A DNA stretch of 64,000 nt from JBBATK01 sp044228285 (GCA_044228285.1 JBGAVD010000005.1:62001-126000); one strand, 5' to 3'. Shown: positions 25,508-35,109, counted from the first letter of the stretch. Notes: generated by a model not told the origin, from the letters alone. A program made the numbers and translations.

Positions 25508-28500
25508 CTATCGCACTACAACAAATCGCGATCTCCATTCCCGTCCTTCACTACGCAGAACCAAGCGATAGCTTCCATTTGAAAGCTCTGAGCAGTCGAG
25601 CGAAACAACATCGACTGCCAAGCTCCGCTGATGCATTACCGCATTGCCGATTGCATCATAGACAGTGAGATCCATATATCCCGAAGTTCCCTCAGGTGTA
25701 CGCAAATGAAGGCTATGTTGAACTGGCTGAGGATACAGTTGTAAAGGGGCCTCTGCGCTGTTATCCTTGACATCATTGATGAAGCGCTTCTGAACAACTT
25801 GATACCATAGCGCGTGCGTTGTTCCTTGATCGATATCAAATGTAAACTTGCCAGATGCTGACTTTGTTGCAACAATTGGCGTTGACGTTCTTTGCGCGAG
25901 TGAGTCGAGTGGATACACAGTGAGCGAGTCGAATTCAGAGCGAATGCTGAAGCGCATTGTACAAGATTGGGTTTGTACTCCATCTCTGCCCCAACCTTGC
26001 CAGAGAGATGTATCACCCTCTATGATCGCACCCATATTGTGTGCCTTTGTTGACACTGTTATGAGCGATTGCTCTGCTTGAGCAATGCTGTTTGTATCAG
26101 CACTCAACCAACTGAAGCTGGCATAACTCGTCTGATCTGTTTGCTCGACATTGATATTATCAAAGGTCATGATCCCTGTGTTCAAGCGGCCTGTAGCGCT
26201 GATGAATCGCGGGGTTGAGACTTTCAGCCAACCAGCTGTTTGGTTCCATAGAAGCTCTTTAGTGTCGCTCTGTATACTCGACATATCAAGTCCACCCGGT
26301 GCATTAAACTCCGGTATGACCAAGTGGGGAAGTACGGACTGCACTTTTGCATCAAAGGAGTCGATCTCAATTCGACGGAAAAATGCCATGCGAGAATCTG
26401 CTGCATCCAACAAGAAGTTTCCGTTGACTTGCCATTTTGGATACTTACGCTGCGAGCTATTGTAGTTTATGCCAATGCGCTCACTCGCTGGTTGTATGAG
26501 TTGTTTCTTCCAAGCTTGTGAAACACTAGGGAAGAATGATTGTAGAGCATACTGACCTTTGATCTCCCAAATATTCTGCGCAGATATCCAGTTGGAATCT
26601 AGATCTGGTGCGGCATTCGTGCCGTTCCAATCGCCAACAAAGTATGCGTCGACGTCCTGATAGCTTGCATAAGCGGGGAGAAAGCAGAGAAGTTCGTTCA
26701 AATTTGGACTTGGATATGCCATCATCTCGCCGCACAGAATCATTGGCTTTCCGCTCATCTTTGCTCTGGTGAAAGCGCCAACTGTAGATCCGTAGCGATC
26801 TTCAGCATTGAGAAGTTTTTGCAGAGACCAGTGGTTCGCCCACGGACTCCCAGTTGGAGGCGTGCTCCAGTTCCCACGATATCCAATTGTTGAGCTGAAG
26901 TCAAGATTTCGTTCTGTATAGGTATCATTCAAGTTCTGATTCCAAGCAGAACCTCCAACGAGGATGTGCGACGACAGACTATCGCGCAGGTACGCACGAA
27001 TGTTCTTGTAATACTGCTCTTGGAGGAGATTGATGAACTCACCAGTCTCAAGAATGCGTTTCGTGGATAGGTTAGAATTCGCAACAAGTGTGCTGATGTT
27101 AAACTTGGCTAAAGACTCACCTGAACGTAGTACTTGTACCGCATCTTCTCTGAAAGAAACTTTGTCGAGATAAACATCAGAGTTCGCTCCTCCAACTTGA
27201 ATAAGCAGAAGAGTGTTATCGTCATCGCTGTTCGAACGGAAACTTGAGCTATACTCTTGCCAATTTGTACTCAGACTAAACTGCGCGTTCAGACCATAGC
27301 CAGTGTAGGGCGTTGAACCTCGGAGGAGGTATACATTGAACTTTCGTCCAGCTTGTGGACTCTTTGCCCAGATTTTGAAGACGTATTGTTTACCCTTTTC
27401 AACTTTAATACCTCGAGCAAGAAGTTGAACATCACCAGAGGCACTTCCTCCATTCAAGATTTTGAATAGCGCGGAGCGTGCACCATCTACTTTATCAGCA
27501 TCGCTGCTGATATACGCAGCTTGCGCGTTCGCCGTATTGATACTGGCTTGCCATGGTGAGGTAAACAAATCTTCGAAACCAGGGTCCTTGATCGAGTTTG
27601 TAGTGTCGCGTAAACCATAGCCCCATAAAGAGACCAGAGCCGCATCATCAGAGGTGTTGTACTTTGTTCGGAGGTAAAGACTGAAGAGTGAATCCAAATA
27701 GCGTAGCTGGGTTTGGGGCAGCATGTTTGTTGTATTCTCTTTGAAGTCTTGGTTCCAATAGTATGCAAAAGAATTCTCGTCCGTTGCATTAAGAAAGGCT
27801 AAGCACGGCTCTTGCTTATACGCGACAGCGGTGTATGGATTGACGTGGTTAAAGAGCCTTTTGAGGAACTTCTTCTGTGCTCGCACATAGTCCTGATCAA
27901 CAAACTGAAAAGCACGAACCTGCCAATTGTAGTTTATAGAATCATACTGACGTACACCATCATTCCGTTTAGGGGTAAAGCAGAGTTGGTTCAGGAATAC
28001 ATATAGCCCCTGACTCTTTAATTGATAGACGAACCAATCCAAGCGTTTGAGATAATCGGCGTTGAAGTTTGTGTCGGTAGTATTCGATCCGGTGTTGAAC
28101 AGATACCAGGTATAGTCCCATCCACGCATTCTCACACAGTTCATACCTAAATCATGAAAACGTCGCGCAAGAGCAATCGCTTGTGCACTATCAGGAAAGC
28201 ATGAGCCGTACGACAACGTTGTGCCGATAAGACGAATGCGCTCACCGTCTGCCCGATGAAAGTGGCCTTGCTGCACGCGAAGGATGTCGGAACTATCTAG
28301 GGCCTTCGCTGGACTCATCATAAGATTCGCACTATTCAGAGCCTTACGAAGTGGCATTGTCACGGTAAAAGGTCGTTGCAAAGCTTGAGCTTCAGCACTT
28401 GGTGAGCTGAGAAGAAGGCTGCAGAGTATGAGTACACTCAGAAAAAAGCCTCCTGCTCGCTTGGAATGGAAATAATGCGAGCACTTGTTTGCAATAGAAC

Positions 28501-28516
28501 ACGGGCAATTCGACAT
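25508..28516 (-). CDS. Large secreted TIM-barrel glycosidase-like protein with T9SS sorting domain
   Basis: 1002 residues. A signal peptide is near residues 22-44 (GGFFLSVLILCSLLLSSPSAEAQ). Residues about 60-330 look like a GH5-type TIM barrel (DSAQAIALARRFHDLGMNCVRM, LKRLDWFVYQLKSQGLYVFLNQ, PCLAFLNATDEN), with an inserted carbohydrate-binding-like beta domain around 340-480 (KVEKGKQYVFKIWAKSPQAG). The last 80 residues (PLQLYPQPVQHSLHLR... and NGSYRLVLRSEGREWRSRFVVVR) are a type A Por secretion C-terminal domain, so it should be carried across the outer membrane and displayed or released. The substrate is not known. It is divergent from cmk with 140 bases between. Confidence 0.8.
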   Translation of the reverse strand: MSNCPCSIANKCSHYFHSKRAGGFFLSVLILCSLLLSSPSAEAQALQRPFTVTMPLRKALNSANLMMSPAKALDSSDILRVQQGHFHRADGERIRLIGTTLSYGSCFPDSAQAIALARRFHDLGMNCVRMRGWDYTWYLFNTGSNTTDTNFNADYLKRLDWFVYQLKSQGLYVFLNQLCFTPKRNDGVRQYDSINYNWQVRAFQFVDQDYVRAQKKFLKRLFNHVNPYTAVAYKQEPCLAFLNATDENSFAYYWNQDFKENTTNMLPQTQLRYLDSLFSLYLRTKYNTSDDAALVSLWGYGLRDTTNSIKDPGFEDLFTSPWQASINTANAQAAYISSDADKVDGARSALFKILNGGSASGDVQLLARGIKVEKGKQYVFKIWAKSPQAGRKFNVYLLRGSTPYTGYGLNAQFSLSTNWQEYSSSFRSNSDDDNTLLLIQVGGANSDVYLDKVSFREDAVQVLRSGESLAKFNISTLVANSNLSTKRILETGEFINLLQEQYYKNIRAYLRDSLSSHILVGGSAWNQNLNDTYTERNLDFSSTIGYRGNWSTPPTGSPWANHWSLQKLLNAEDRYGSTVGAFTRAKMSGKPMILCGEMMAYPSPNLNELLCFLPAYASYQDVDAYFVGDWNGTNAAPDLDSNWISAQNIWEIKGQYALQSFFPSVSQAWKKQLIQPASERIGINYNSSQRKYPKWQVNGNFLLDAADSRMAFFRRIEIDSFDAKVQSVLPHLVIPEFNAPGGLDMSSIQSDTKELLWNQTAGWLKVSTPRFISATGRLNTGIMTFDNINVEQTDQTSYASFSWLSADTNSIAQAEQSLITVSTKAHNMGAIIEGDTSLWQGWGRDGVQTQSCTMRFSIRSEFDSLTVYPLDSLAQRTSTPIVATKSASGKFTFDIDQGTTHALWYQVVQKRFINDVKDNSAEAPLQLYPQPVQHSLHLRTPEGTSGYMDLTVYDAIGNAVMHQRSLAVDVVSLDCSELSNGSYRLVLRSEGREWRSRFVVVR

Positions 28517-28636
28517 GAGCTAGTTCCCAAGAGGTTAGCAATGAGGTATTTGCCCACAAAATAGCCCGCAGGTGCCAACTAACCACGTCTTTTACACATC
28601 CCTACTTTTCTGCCGAATCTGGCGCTGCGAAAGCCC

Positions 28637-28644
28637 TATTTTTG
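28637..28644 (+). promoter_or_regulatory. -7 box of the cmk promoter
   Basis: TATTTTTG, an exact TAnnTTTG match, only 12 bases before the cmk ATG at 28657. It implies a nearly leaderless transcript and argues against a start at 28642, which would lie inside the box. Confidence 0.5.
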
Positions 28645-28656
28645 TCTCTCAACTCT

Positions 28657-29352
28657 ATGAAGAAAATCATCATTGCCATCGATGGTCCTGCTGGATCTGG
28701 AAAGTCGACCTCCGCACGTTTGGTGGCTCGACATTTACGGTATACTTACCTAGACACAGGCGCGATGTATCGCGCCATTACCCTGGCCGTATTGGAGCAT
28801 GGTGCAGACCGCAGCGCCGATTCTGTAGCGCAGGTGTTGAATGGTATTGAGATACGGGTTGAGCAGTCAGATGCCGGACAAACAACCTGGTTGAATGGTG
28901 TTGATGTTAGTCAGCGTATTCGCATGCCCGATGTTACGCAGTCCGTGAGTGACATCTCGGCTATGCCCTCGGTTCGTGAACGTCTTGTAGCTATGCAACA
29001 AGAGTTAGGACGTGGCGGCGCAATCGTGATTGATGGACGTGATATTGGAACCGTTGTCTTCCCAGAGGCTGAACTGAAAATTTTCCTCGTTGCCTCAATA
29101 GAGGCTCGTGCGAAACGTCGATTGGCAGAAAGCGGTGAAGTTACCCGTCAGGGCTTGGAAGAAATGGCGCTTGAACTTGAGCGTCGCGACGAAATCGACT
29201 CAACGCGAGAGATAAGTCCTTTACATAAGGCTCCTGATGCAATTGAGATTGATACCTCGAATCTTAGCATAGAGGGTCAGGTCCGGCGCATAGTCGAATT
29301 GGCACAACAACGTATTGGAGGTGAAAGTGAGAGCCTTTTCAGCATCTCGTGA
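28657..29352 (+). CDS. cmk: Cytidylate kinase
   Basis: 231 residues from the ATG at 28657. P-loop IAIDGPAGSGKSTSARL, the acceptor region LDTGAMYRAITLAVLEHG and the conserved IDGRDIGTVVFPEAELKIFL are all present. It phosphorylates CMP and dCMP. An upstream in-frame TTG at 28642 would add five residues but overlaps the promoter box. The gene is followed after 36 bases by ispH, a pairing seen in several lineages (cmk-ispH or cmk-rpsA). Confidence 0.95.
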   Translation: MKKIIIAIDGPAGSGKSTSARLVARHLRYTYLDTGAMYRAITLAVLEHGADRSADSVAQVLNGIEIRVEQSDAGQTTWLNGVDVSQRIRMPDVTQSVSDISAMPSVRERLVAMQQELGRGGAIVIDGRDIGTVVFPEAELKIFLVASIEARAKRRLAESGEVTRQGLEEMALELERRDEIDSTREISPLHKAPDAIEIDTSNLSIEGQVRRIVELAQQRIGGESESLFSIS

Positions 29353-29388
29353 CAGGTCCTTCGCAGTTTTAAACACCTTGGAGTTACC

Positions 29389-30330
29389 ATGAATGTCCGT
29401 ATCGATAGATTCTCAGGCTTCTGTTGGGGCGTTGTGCGCACAGTCAAGATCGCGGAGCAGAGCTTGGTAGAAAATGACCATGAGAACGTCTATGTGCTTG
29501 GGCATATCATACACAATCCTAAAGAGACAGGACGCTTAGCAGAACAAGGCTTGAAGACAATTACTGTTGAAGATTTCCCATCTCTGGCTGGTACAAATGC
29601 TCGTGTCATCATCAGAGCTCACGGCGAAGCTCCACAAACGTATCGCGAAGCGCTTCGCTATGGTATTGAGATCATCGATGCTACTTGTCCTGTTGTGACC
29701 AAACTTCAAGAACGTGTACGCAAGTTTTATGACCAAGGTTTTCAGATTGTCATTTTCGGCAAACGTGACCACGCAGAGGTTATTGGCGTTCGTGGAGTGT
29801 GCCATGATCAGTGTATCGTTGTTCTTAGTGCAGAAGAAGCTGCTTCTCAGGTTGATGTGCAGCGTAAAACAGTTCTGTTCTCTCAAACAACAATGGATCG
29901 ACCAACTTTTGTTGCCATCAAAGAGTATTTGCAGAGTAGAGTGCGCGAATTGGTTGTTGATGAAATGCGTGATATCGCTGTTGAGTTTCATGCCAAAGAC
30001 ACAATCTGTGGTCAAGTGTCAGGTCGCGAAGAACAACTCGCTGCTTTTGCCCGTGAGAATGATGTGCTGGTTTTTGTGGCCGGACACGCCTCATCGAATG
30101 GAAAGGTGTTGTTTAATGTTGCAAAGTCCGCTAACCCGCGTAGCTACTTTGTTGAAGACCTCAATGAACTCAATATGGAATGGCTCCGCGATGCCAAGAA
30201 CATTGGCATCAGTGGCGCTACGAGTACGCCTCAATGGCATATGGAGGAAGTGAAGTCAGCTATTGAGAGCTTCGCTGCCAAGCTAGGATCTCCTACCACT
30301 GAGTTATCTGCACTTCCACTTTCGTCTTGA
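29389..30330 (+). CDS. ispH: 4-hydroxy-3-methylbut-2-enyl diphosphate reductase
   Basis: 313 residues. The three iron-sulfur ligands are present: Cys12 (SGFCWG), Cys100 (DATCPVV) and Cys207 (DTICGQV), and the catalytic segment GISGATSTPQW is intact. It makes IPP and DMAPP in the last step of the methylerythritol phosphate pathway, so the organism uses the non-mevalonate route. It follows cmk and is convergent with the LOG gene; the 197-base spacer shows only a short hairpin (30431-30446) and no gene. Confidence 0.96.
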   Translation: MNVRIDRFSGFCWGVVRTVKIAEQSLVENDHENVYVLGHIIHNPKETGRLAEQGLKTITVEDFPSLAGTNARVIIRAHGEAPQTYREALRYGIEIIDATCPVVTKLQERVRKFYDQGFQIVIFGKRDHAEVIGVRGVCHDQCIVVLSAEEAASQVDVQRKTVLFSQTTMDRPTFVAIKEYLQSRVRELVVDEMRDIAVEFHAKDTICGQVSGREEQLAAFARENDVLVFVAGHASSNGKVLFNVAKSANPRSYFVEDLNELNMEWLRDAKNIGISGATSTPQWHMEEVKSAIESFAAKLGSPTTELSALPLSS

Positions 30331-30527
30331 TTCGTTACAACATGGGGCTTTGTTCTGAGCCTTGAATGTGGAAGTCATCGCTGTCTGCAAGAATGAGCTG
30401 TCACATCGATTGCGACGCAACAACTGGATCGCCGTCACTCGACGGCACACAAGTGCAGATCCTTCAGGCTACTTATGTGGAACTCAATTGATGAGTGTTG
30501 ATTGGAAACTGGGAGCTATTAGTCTAC

Positions 30528-31250
30528 TTAGTTCTCACCGAGCAAACCAACAGGCTTTAAGCTGACAACTCTACGCAGATTGAACTTTTGAAGTGAGTTT
30601 GCACGGATGTGTTCCATCGCTTCTTCTACGGAATCAGTAATCAGCAAGAGATCTCTGTCTTCTGGTGCTATCGCACCCTTTAACTCCATAACATCAAGTA
30701 AGTCCTTCACGTCGCTCCAGTACTCGATTCCAATGAGTATCACAGGAAACTGATGAATCTTCTTCGTTTGAATGAGTGTGATCGCCTCAAACAGTTCATC
30801 GACCGTACCAATTCCTCCGGGCATAGCAACAAATGCATAGGAGTATTTGAAGAGCAGAACTTTTCGAATGAAAAAGTAGTGGAAGTTTATCCATTTGTCT
30901 AAGTATGGATTTGGTTTTTGCTCCATTGGCAAAATGATGTTGCATCCAACGGTCACGCCACCAGCTTCCTTGGCACCTCTGTTTGCTGCCTCCATTAGGC
31001 CAGGACCACCACCTGTCATCACCGTGAAGCCCAGATCAGCAAGTGCGCCACCAACTTTTCTTGTGAGTTCATAAAAGTCGTGTCCTTCACGAAATCGGGC
31101 GGAGCCAAAAACGGTGACGCAAGGTCCAACAAAATGCAGTGCTCTAAAACCTCGTAAGAACTCTGCTACTACCCGCCATAAGAACTTTAGTTCTTCCCAT
31201 CGCGAATGAGGACCCTCCAACGCGCGCTGATCATGGTGATTCGAAAACAT
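30528..31250 (-). CDS. LOG-family protein (TIGR00730, phosphoribohydrolase-like)
   Basis: 240 residues with a Rossmann fold and the LOG signature: TGGGPGLMEAANRGAKEAG and PGGIGTVDELFEAIT. Proteins of this family cleave cytokinin riboside monophosphates or purine nucleotide monophosphates; many are mislabelled lysine decarboxylase. The extra N-terminal 40 residues place it in the larger TIGR00730 subgroup. AAGGAG lies 7 bases before the ATG. It is the last of a minus-strand group, 149 bases after the CBM9-like gene. Confidence 0.88.
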   Translation of the reverse strand: MFSNHHDQRALEGPHSRWEELKFLWRVVAEFLRGFRALHFVGPCVTVFGSARFREGHDFYELTRKVGGALADLGFTVMTGGGPGLMEAANRGAKEAGGVTVGCNIILPMEQKPNPYLDKWINFHYFFIRKVLLFKYSYAFVAMPGGIGTVDELFEAITLIQTKKIHQFPVILIGIEYWSDVKDLLDVMELKGAIAPEDRDLLLITDSVEEAMEHIRANSLQKFNLRRVVSLKPVGLLGEN

Positions 31251-31399
31251 ACGGTGCTCCTTCGAGCCGAAATAGTGTGATGATGAAGTGATGACGTACC
31301 TTCTTTGAGTGCGAATACTGTGTGGCTCCGTTGCTCGATACGTTCTCTGCGCACAACACGACAGTAATGCGCTGGACTTTTTTCAATAGACGTGCAGGC

Positions 31400-32800
31400 T
31401 TAGAAGCCAAGAGCATTCAGCACTTTTACAAGGTTATCGGCAAAAATGTTTACAGATTCACCAAAACTGGTGTCTTGGGGGATCAATAGCAAACAACCAA
31501 AGGTGGAGGGGTTCATTGCTTCAACCTGAGAAGTAGCCAGAATACTCTCTTCTTCTGGACGGTATTCATTGTCAATATCATGGACAACGATGCTGCAACC
31601 TAGCTCGGCTATGTCTTTGTCTCGGATGGGAGCGACATCAAAACCTAGGAGAGCAAAAGGTATGCGTAAGCGAGCAACGTATCCTTGATCACGAAGTGCT
31701 ACTTTCTGCGTCAGCTGCTTGAGCGCTAGCTGCTGTTTCAACTCAGACTTTTCAGAGTCTGTGCTACTGACGCGAATCGTTGGCGCAATCTCTTTAAAAT
31801 CTCCAAGGCTCAGATGCAGACAGAAGAGGTTGGAGTCGCTTGAATTACGGAACTGTAGATGGCGTGCCTTCTTGCGAAAAACACGTTCAACATCTGATTC
31901 AGCTAGACGCGTATCAAACCAGATGTCGATGTTATCAGCTGGGCAGGTGTCGCAACGTGAAGTGATCACAAGAGAGTCACGAACGTTAATGGTCAGATAC
32001 AGATACTTTTCATCATAGGCTGAGCGCACGTTGAACGAGCAGTCATCAACGCCCGACCAGTAGAATGATCCCTTTGTGACATAATCTACCGTGCTTACAT
32101 CAGCTATGGCATTTAAGCCCCGATAACTCTGTTCACCACGAGCATAGCTGGGAATGGCCACGTACATGAGATCAAAGTTCACATCTCCAGTAGCCTGCTG
32201 TAAGAACTTCAACTCGTGTTTCAAGCTCTGAAAGTTGCGATAATACTCGCGGGTGTAGTGATCCACTCGAGTCGTCACGAACTCATCGAGTAAACTGATG
32301 CTGCCTTGACTAAAGCGATACCCTCGAACAGTCCACTCATACTGCCTTTTCTTTTGCGTCACATAGCAGGCGTTACTCTTGATAACCATACCAACTTCGA
32401 GTGGAGTTTCAACGAAGCTGTACTGAAAGGTGTTGACATTCTGAAGGTAGCCGTCCACGTCGATGAAAAGAAAGACCTGCACCTGGCGTTTCTTATCATC
32501 GGCCATACGTATCGTAAAGGCTACGTCGTAGTTTCCATCGCCGCTGAAATCGCCCACGTCCCATCCCCACACGCGAAACTCACCATCTTGCGGTAGTTGC
32601 TTGCGAACGTCTTCTACCATCGCTTTATCGTAGTAGAGCTCGAGCTTCGATGAGAACTCTCGATAGTCCATTCCACTTTGTGCCGAAGCGCGTGGCGACA
32701 GCCACGCCGCGAGTAAGAAAAATCCAAAGCAGATGAGTAGGTATTGAAGCGTAGGTGCAGAAAAAGCTTTCAATACTCTTGAGTGGAGACTATTCGCCAT
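31400..32800 (-). CDS. Secreted protein with a C-terminal CBM9-like domain
   Basis: 466 residues from the ATG at 32800 (GAGGG ribosome-binding site upstream); signal peptide in residues 10-41 (LQYLLICFGFFLLAAWLSPRASAQ). Residues about 60-150 are a beta-rich VCBS-like region (WGWDVGDFSGDGNYDVAFTI). The C-terminal half resembles the family 9 carbohydrate-binding/DOMON-like fold seen in many exported FCB proteins (SFYWSGVDDCSFNVRSAYDEKYLYLTINVRD and NIDIWFDTRL). No catalytic domain is evident; ligand unknown. The start overlaps the end of the GNAT gene by 11 bases, so they are coupled. Confidence 0.72.
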   Translation of the reverse strand: MANSLHSRVLKAFSAPTLQYLLICFGFFLLAAWLSPRASAQSGMDYREFSSKLELYYDKAMVEDVRKQLPQDGEFRVWGWDVGDFSGDGNYDVAFTIRMADDKKRQVQVFLFIDVDGYLQNVNTFQYSFVETPLEVGMVIKSNACYVTQKKRQYEWTVRGYRFSQGSISLLDEFVTTRVDHYTREYYRNFQSLKHELKFLQQATGDVNFDLMYVAIPSYARGEQSYRGLNAIADVSTVDYVTKGSFYWSGVDDCSFNVRSAYDEKYLYLTINVRDSLVITSRCDTCPADNIDIWFDTRLAESDVERVFRKKARHLQFRNSSDSNLFCLHLSLGDFKEIAPTIRVSSTDSEKSELKQQLALKQLTQKVALRDQGYVARLRIPFALLGFDVAPIRDKDIAELGCSIVVHDIDNEYRPEEESILATSQVEAMNPSTFGCLLLIPQDTSFGESVNIFADNLVKVLNALGF

Positions 32801-33299
32801 AGCTGCCCTCGGCAAGTTGGGCAAACACTTCAGAATTGAGTCTATACGGGAACCACTCATTCATGTGTTGTGCGCCAAGTTTGTTATAAAAGTCGATAGC
32901 ATTCACATTCCAATGCAACACTTGCCACTCAATGCGACCACAGTTTTCTTGTATTGCTCTTTGTGCGAGGAATCGCATGCATTGAGTACCAGCACCTTGT
33001 CGGCGATAGTCAGGCAGGACAAAAAGGTCTTCAAGATAGAGTGTAGGCTGAGCTAAAAACGAGGAGTACGTAAAGAAGAGAATGATATACCCAATGGCTT
33101 CGCGATTAGGGTTTCGAAGCAGATATGCTTCGTAGCGCGCTGGTTGCTGAAAAGCATCTCGGCGTAATCGATCCTCAGCGGAAGCATCGGGTCGCTCAAG
33201 CTTCTCAAAGTCCGCAAGTGCGCAGATCAGAGAAAAGAAGGTGTCAAAATCGTTCTCAACGACACGCTCAATGCTGAGCGCGGGCATAGTGTTTTCCAT
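32790..33299 (-). CDS. GNAT acetyltransferase, diamine acetyltransferase-like
   Basis: 169 residues from the ATG at 33299. The acetyl-CoA site is LEDLFVLPDYRRQGAGTQCMRFL, and the C-terminal EWQVLHWNVNAIDFYNKLGA and NEWFPYRL match spermidine/diamine N-acetyltransferases of the SSAT type. speA is also in this window, so an acetylation step on polyamines would fit, but substrate assignment from sequence alone is tentative. The start could also be the Met at 33287. A 121-base spacer separates it from the AtuA-like gene upstream. Confidence 0.8.
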   Translation of the reverse strand: MENTMPALSIERVVENDFDTFFSLICALADFEKLERPDASAEDRLRRDAFQQPARYEAYLLRNPNREAIGYIILFFTYSSFLAQPTLYLEDLFVLPDYRRQGAGTQCMRFLAQRAIQENCGRIEWQVLHWNVNAIDFYNKLGAQHMNEWFPYRLNSEVFAQLAEGSYGE

Positions 33300-33420
33300 A
33301 ACAACATGAAGGTTGCAGATGATATTCATACTCGCCTGCACCTTCGGTGCAGACTGCTTCAGCGAATCCCAAACCATTCAGCAACTAGAGACACAACATC
33401 GAGTTTGCTGTGCTCTTCTA

Positions 33421-33756
33421 TCAATCAGCCGCGACCGTGCCATCAGGAACTTCAACTTCCATCAGCAACATGGCAGAGGCAATTGTCTTGCCCTGAGCAT
33501 CAAGTTTAAGGGAAACGGTGCCACCACCGCCAAGACTATTGTGCAGGACAAAGTTGATAGCCCAAAGATTCGGCATTTCAAAACGCTCAACTTCACCGAG
33601 ACATATGCCTTCGAAGTGTTTCTTGACGCGCTCTTTCGTTAGAACCGACTGGAGAAGGGGATACCACTCCTCTTTGAAAGCAATGACTCCGCAATTAACA
33701 GCGTCACCTTTGTCGCCGCTACGGGCATGGGCAATTTTTCGCAATTGAATTTTCAT
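33421..33756 (-). CDS. AtuA C-terminal-like ferredoxin-fold protein
   Basis: 111 residues from the ATG at 33756 (MKIQLRKIAHARSGDKGD). The pattern AHARSGDKGDAVNCGVIAF, GICLGEVERFEMPNLWAINFVLHNSLGGGG is typical of the small AtuA-related domain that in acyclic terpene and related CoA catabolism accompanies the larger AtuA domain; here it stands alone. Its activity is not known. A start at 33795 would add 13 residues and lacks support. Divergent from panD with a 193-base spacer. Confidence 0.8.
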   Translation of the reverse strand: MKIQLRKIAHARSGDKGDAVNCGVIAFKEEWYPLLQSVLTKERVKKHFEGICLGEVERFEMPNLWAINFVLHNSLGGGGTVSLKLDAQGKTIASAMLLMEVEVPDGTVAAD

Positions 33757-33949
33757 CGGCAGTGCTCGATTGTCTACAAATAGCTGTGAGAACAAGGCGA
33801 AAATAGCGACTAAATGCCTTTTGTTGCGAAGAATTGCAAGATGAAGTGCTTTTTCACAAGGCTTCGAGGCAATCTCGGTCTGGGTACAAACGTCTTTTTC
33901 GAGGAAGCGTTGTAATTTGCGGTCTCAATTCAAACGGTGGTTGCTAAAC

Positions 33950-34342
33950 ATGACAAGAACTTTCTTCAAATCCAAGATTCATCGCGCTGTTATCAGCCAA
34001 GCCGAACTGCATTACGAGGGTAGCTTGACTATTGATCTTGAGCTCATGGAAGCCGCAGATCTGCTTGCATATGAAAAAGTGAGCGTAGTAAATATCAATA
34101 ATGGCGAACGACTTGAAACCTATGTGATTCCAGGAGAACGCGGATCGAAGACTATCTGTCTGAACGGAGCAGCGGCTCGCAAAGGCCAAGTTGGTGACCG
34201 CATCATCATTATTAGCTATGCACAGCTGAATGAAGAAGAGCAAAAGAACTTCGAGCCCACCGTCGTTCTTGTCGACGAACAGAACAACATCGTTGAGACT
34301 TCGCATTCGGTAATAGCCGGTCGAACCTACGATCAGTACTAA
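33950..34342 (+). CDS. panD: Aspartate 1-decarboxylase precursor
   Basis: 130 residues from the ATG at 33950. The self-processing site Gly24-Ser25 is in HYEGSLTID, exactly where the family has it, and Lys9, Arg54 region (YVIPGERGSK) and NGAAARKGQVGD are conserved. Pyruvoyl formation gives beta-alanine for pantothenate and CoA. A TTG at 33917 would add 11 residues and is less likely. The next gene starts 11 bases later. Confidence 0.96.
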   Translation: MTRTFFKSKIHRAVISQAELHYEGSLTIDLELMEAADLLAYEKVSVVNINNGERLETYVIPGERGSKTICLNGAAARKGQVGDRIIIISYAQLNEEEQKNFEPTVVLVDEQNNIVETSHSVIAGRTYDQY

Positions 34343-34353
34343 CCAAGCAGACT

Positions 34354-35109
34354 ATGACAAACCTAGCTATTCTCATACTTGCGGCTGGTAAGGGCAAGCG
34401 CATGGGAAACCCAGATCTGCCAAAGGTTATGGCTTTGCTCAACAACAAGCAACTGCTTTCCTATGTGTTGGATCAGGCCGCCGTTCTACAGGCTACAAGA
34501 ACCATTGTTATTGTTGGCCACCAACGACAGCTAGTTCAAGATTTCTTAAGCTCCCATTATCCAGATGTAGAGTACGCAGTGCAAGCAGAGCAGCTGGGTA
34601 CAGGGCATGCAGTACTTCAGTGCGCGGAACTACTACAGGACTTCCATGGGGAGGTTCTCATTCTCAGTGGTGATGTACCGCTATTAAGTGCGGCAACGCT
34701 CAGCGATTTTATTAGTGATCACCTTGCATCGTCGTCCCATGTTTCAGTCCTCAGTTGCATCGCACCTGATCCAACTGGTTATGGTAGAATCGTGCGAGAC
34801 GCACACGGAAAGTTTGAAAGTATCGTTGAACATAGAGATGCAACGGAAGCCCAACGAGAGGTGGCTGAGATCAACAGCGGGATCTACGTGGTCAATAGTG
34901 ATTTGCTTTTTTCTTCATTGAACAAGGTTCAGAACACGAACGCACAGCAGGAGTATTATCTGACGGATGTCATTGGGATTCTCCATCGTGAGGGATATAA
35001 GGTGAGTGCATTCTCCTCATCCGACTTTCAGGAGCTCATGGGTATCAACACAAGCGCAGAGTTGCAGGAGGCTGAGCGGATCTTGTTGAGTCGTGCCGAG
35101 AATACCTAA
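34354..35109 (+). CDS. Stand-alone GlmU-type uridylyltransferase domain
   Basis: 251 residues: the canonical nucleotidyltransferase start ILAAGKGKRMGNPDLPKVM, the GTGHAVLQ loop (EQLGTGHAVLQ), a catalytic Asp in LSGDVPLL, then GYGRIVRD and EINSGIYVV. It resembles the N-terminal half of GlmU and would make UDP-GlcNAc from GlcNAc-1-phosphate, but the acetyltransferase beta-helix is absent (normal GlmU is about 450 residues). A second, alternate GlmU is at 15764-16996, so the two may divide or duplicate the activity. Operon with panD (11-base gap). Confidence 0.82.
   Translation: MTNLAILILAAGKGKRMGNPDLPKVMALLNNKQLLSYVLDQAAVLQATRTIVIVGHQRQLVQDFLSSHYPDVEYAVQAEQLGTGHAVLQCAELLQDFHGEVLILSGDVPLLSAATLSDFISDHLASSSHVSVLSCIAPDPTGYGRIVRDAHGKFESIVEHRDATEAQREVAEINSGIYVVNSDLLFSSLNKVQNTNAQQEYYLTDVIGILHREGYKVSAFSSSDFQELMGINTSAELQEAERILLSRAENT

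Noticed and set aside
30528..31250. Lysine decarboxylase
   Set aside because: PGGIGTVDE and GGGPGLMEA are the LOG-family motifs; the lysine decarboxylase label is a historical mis-annotation.
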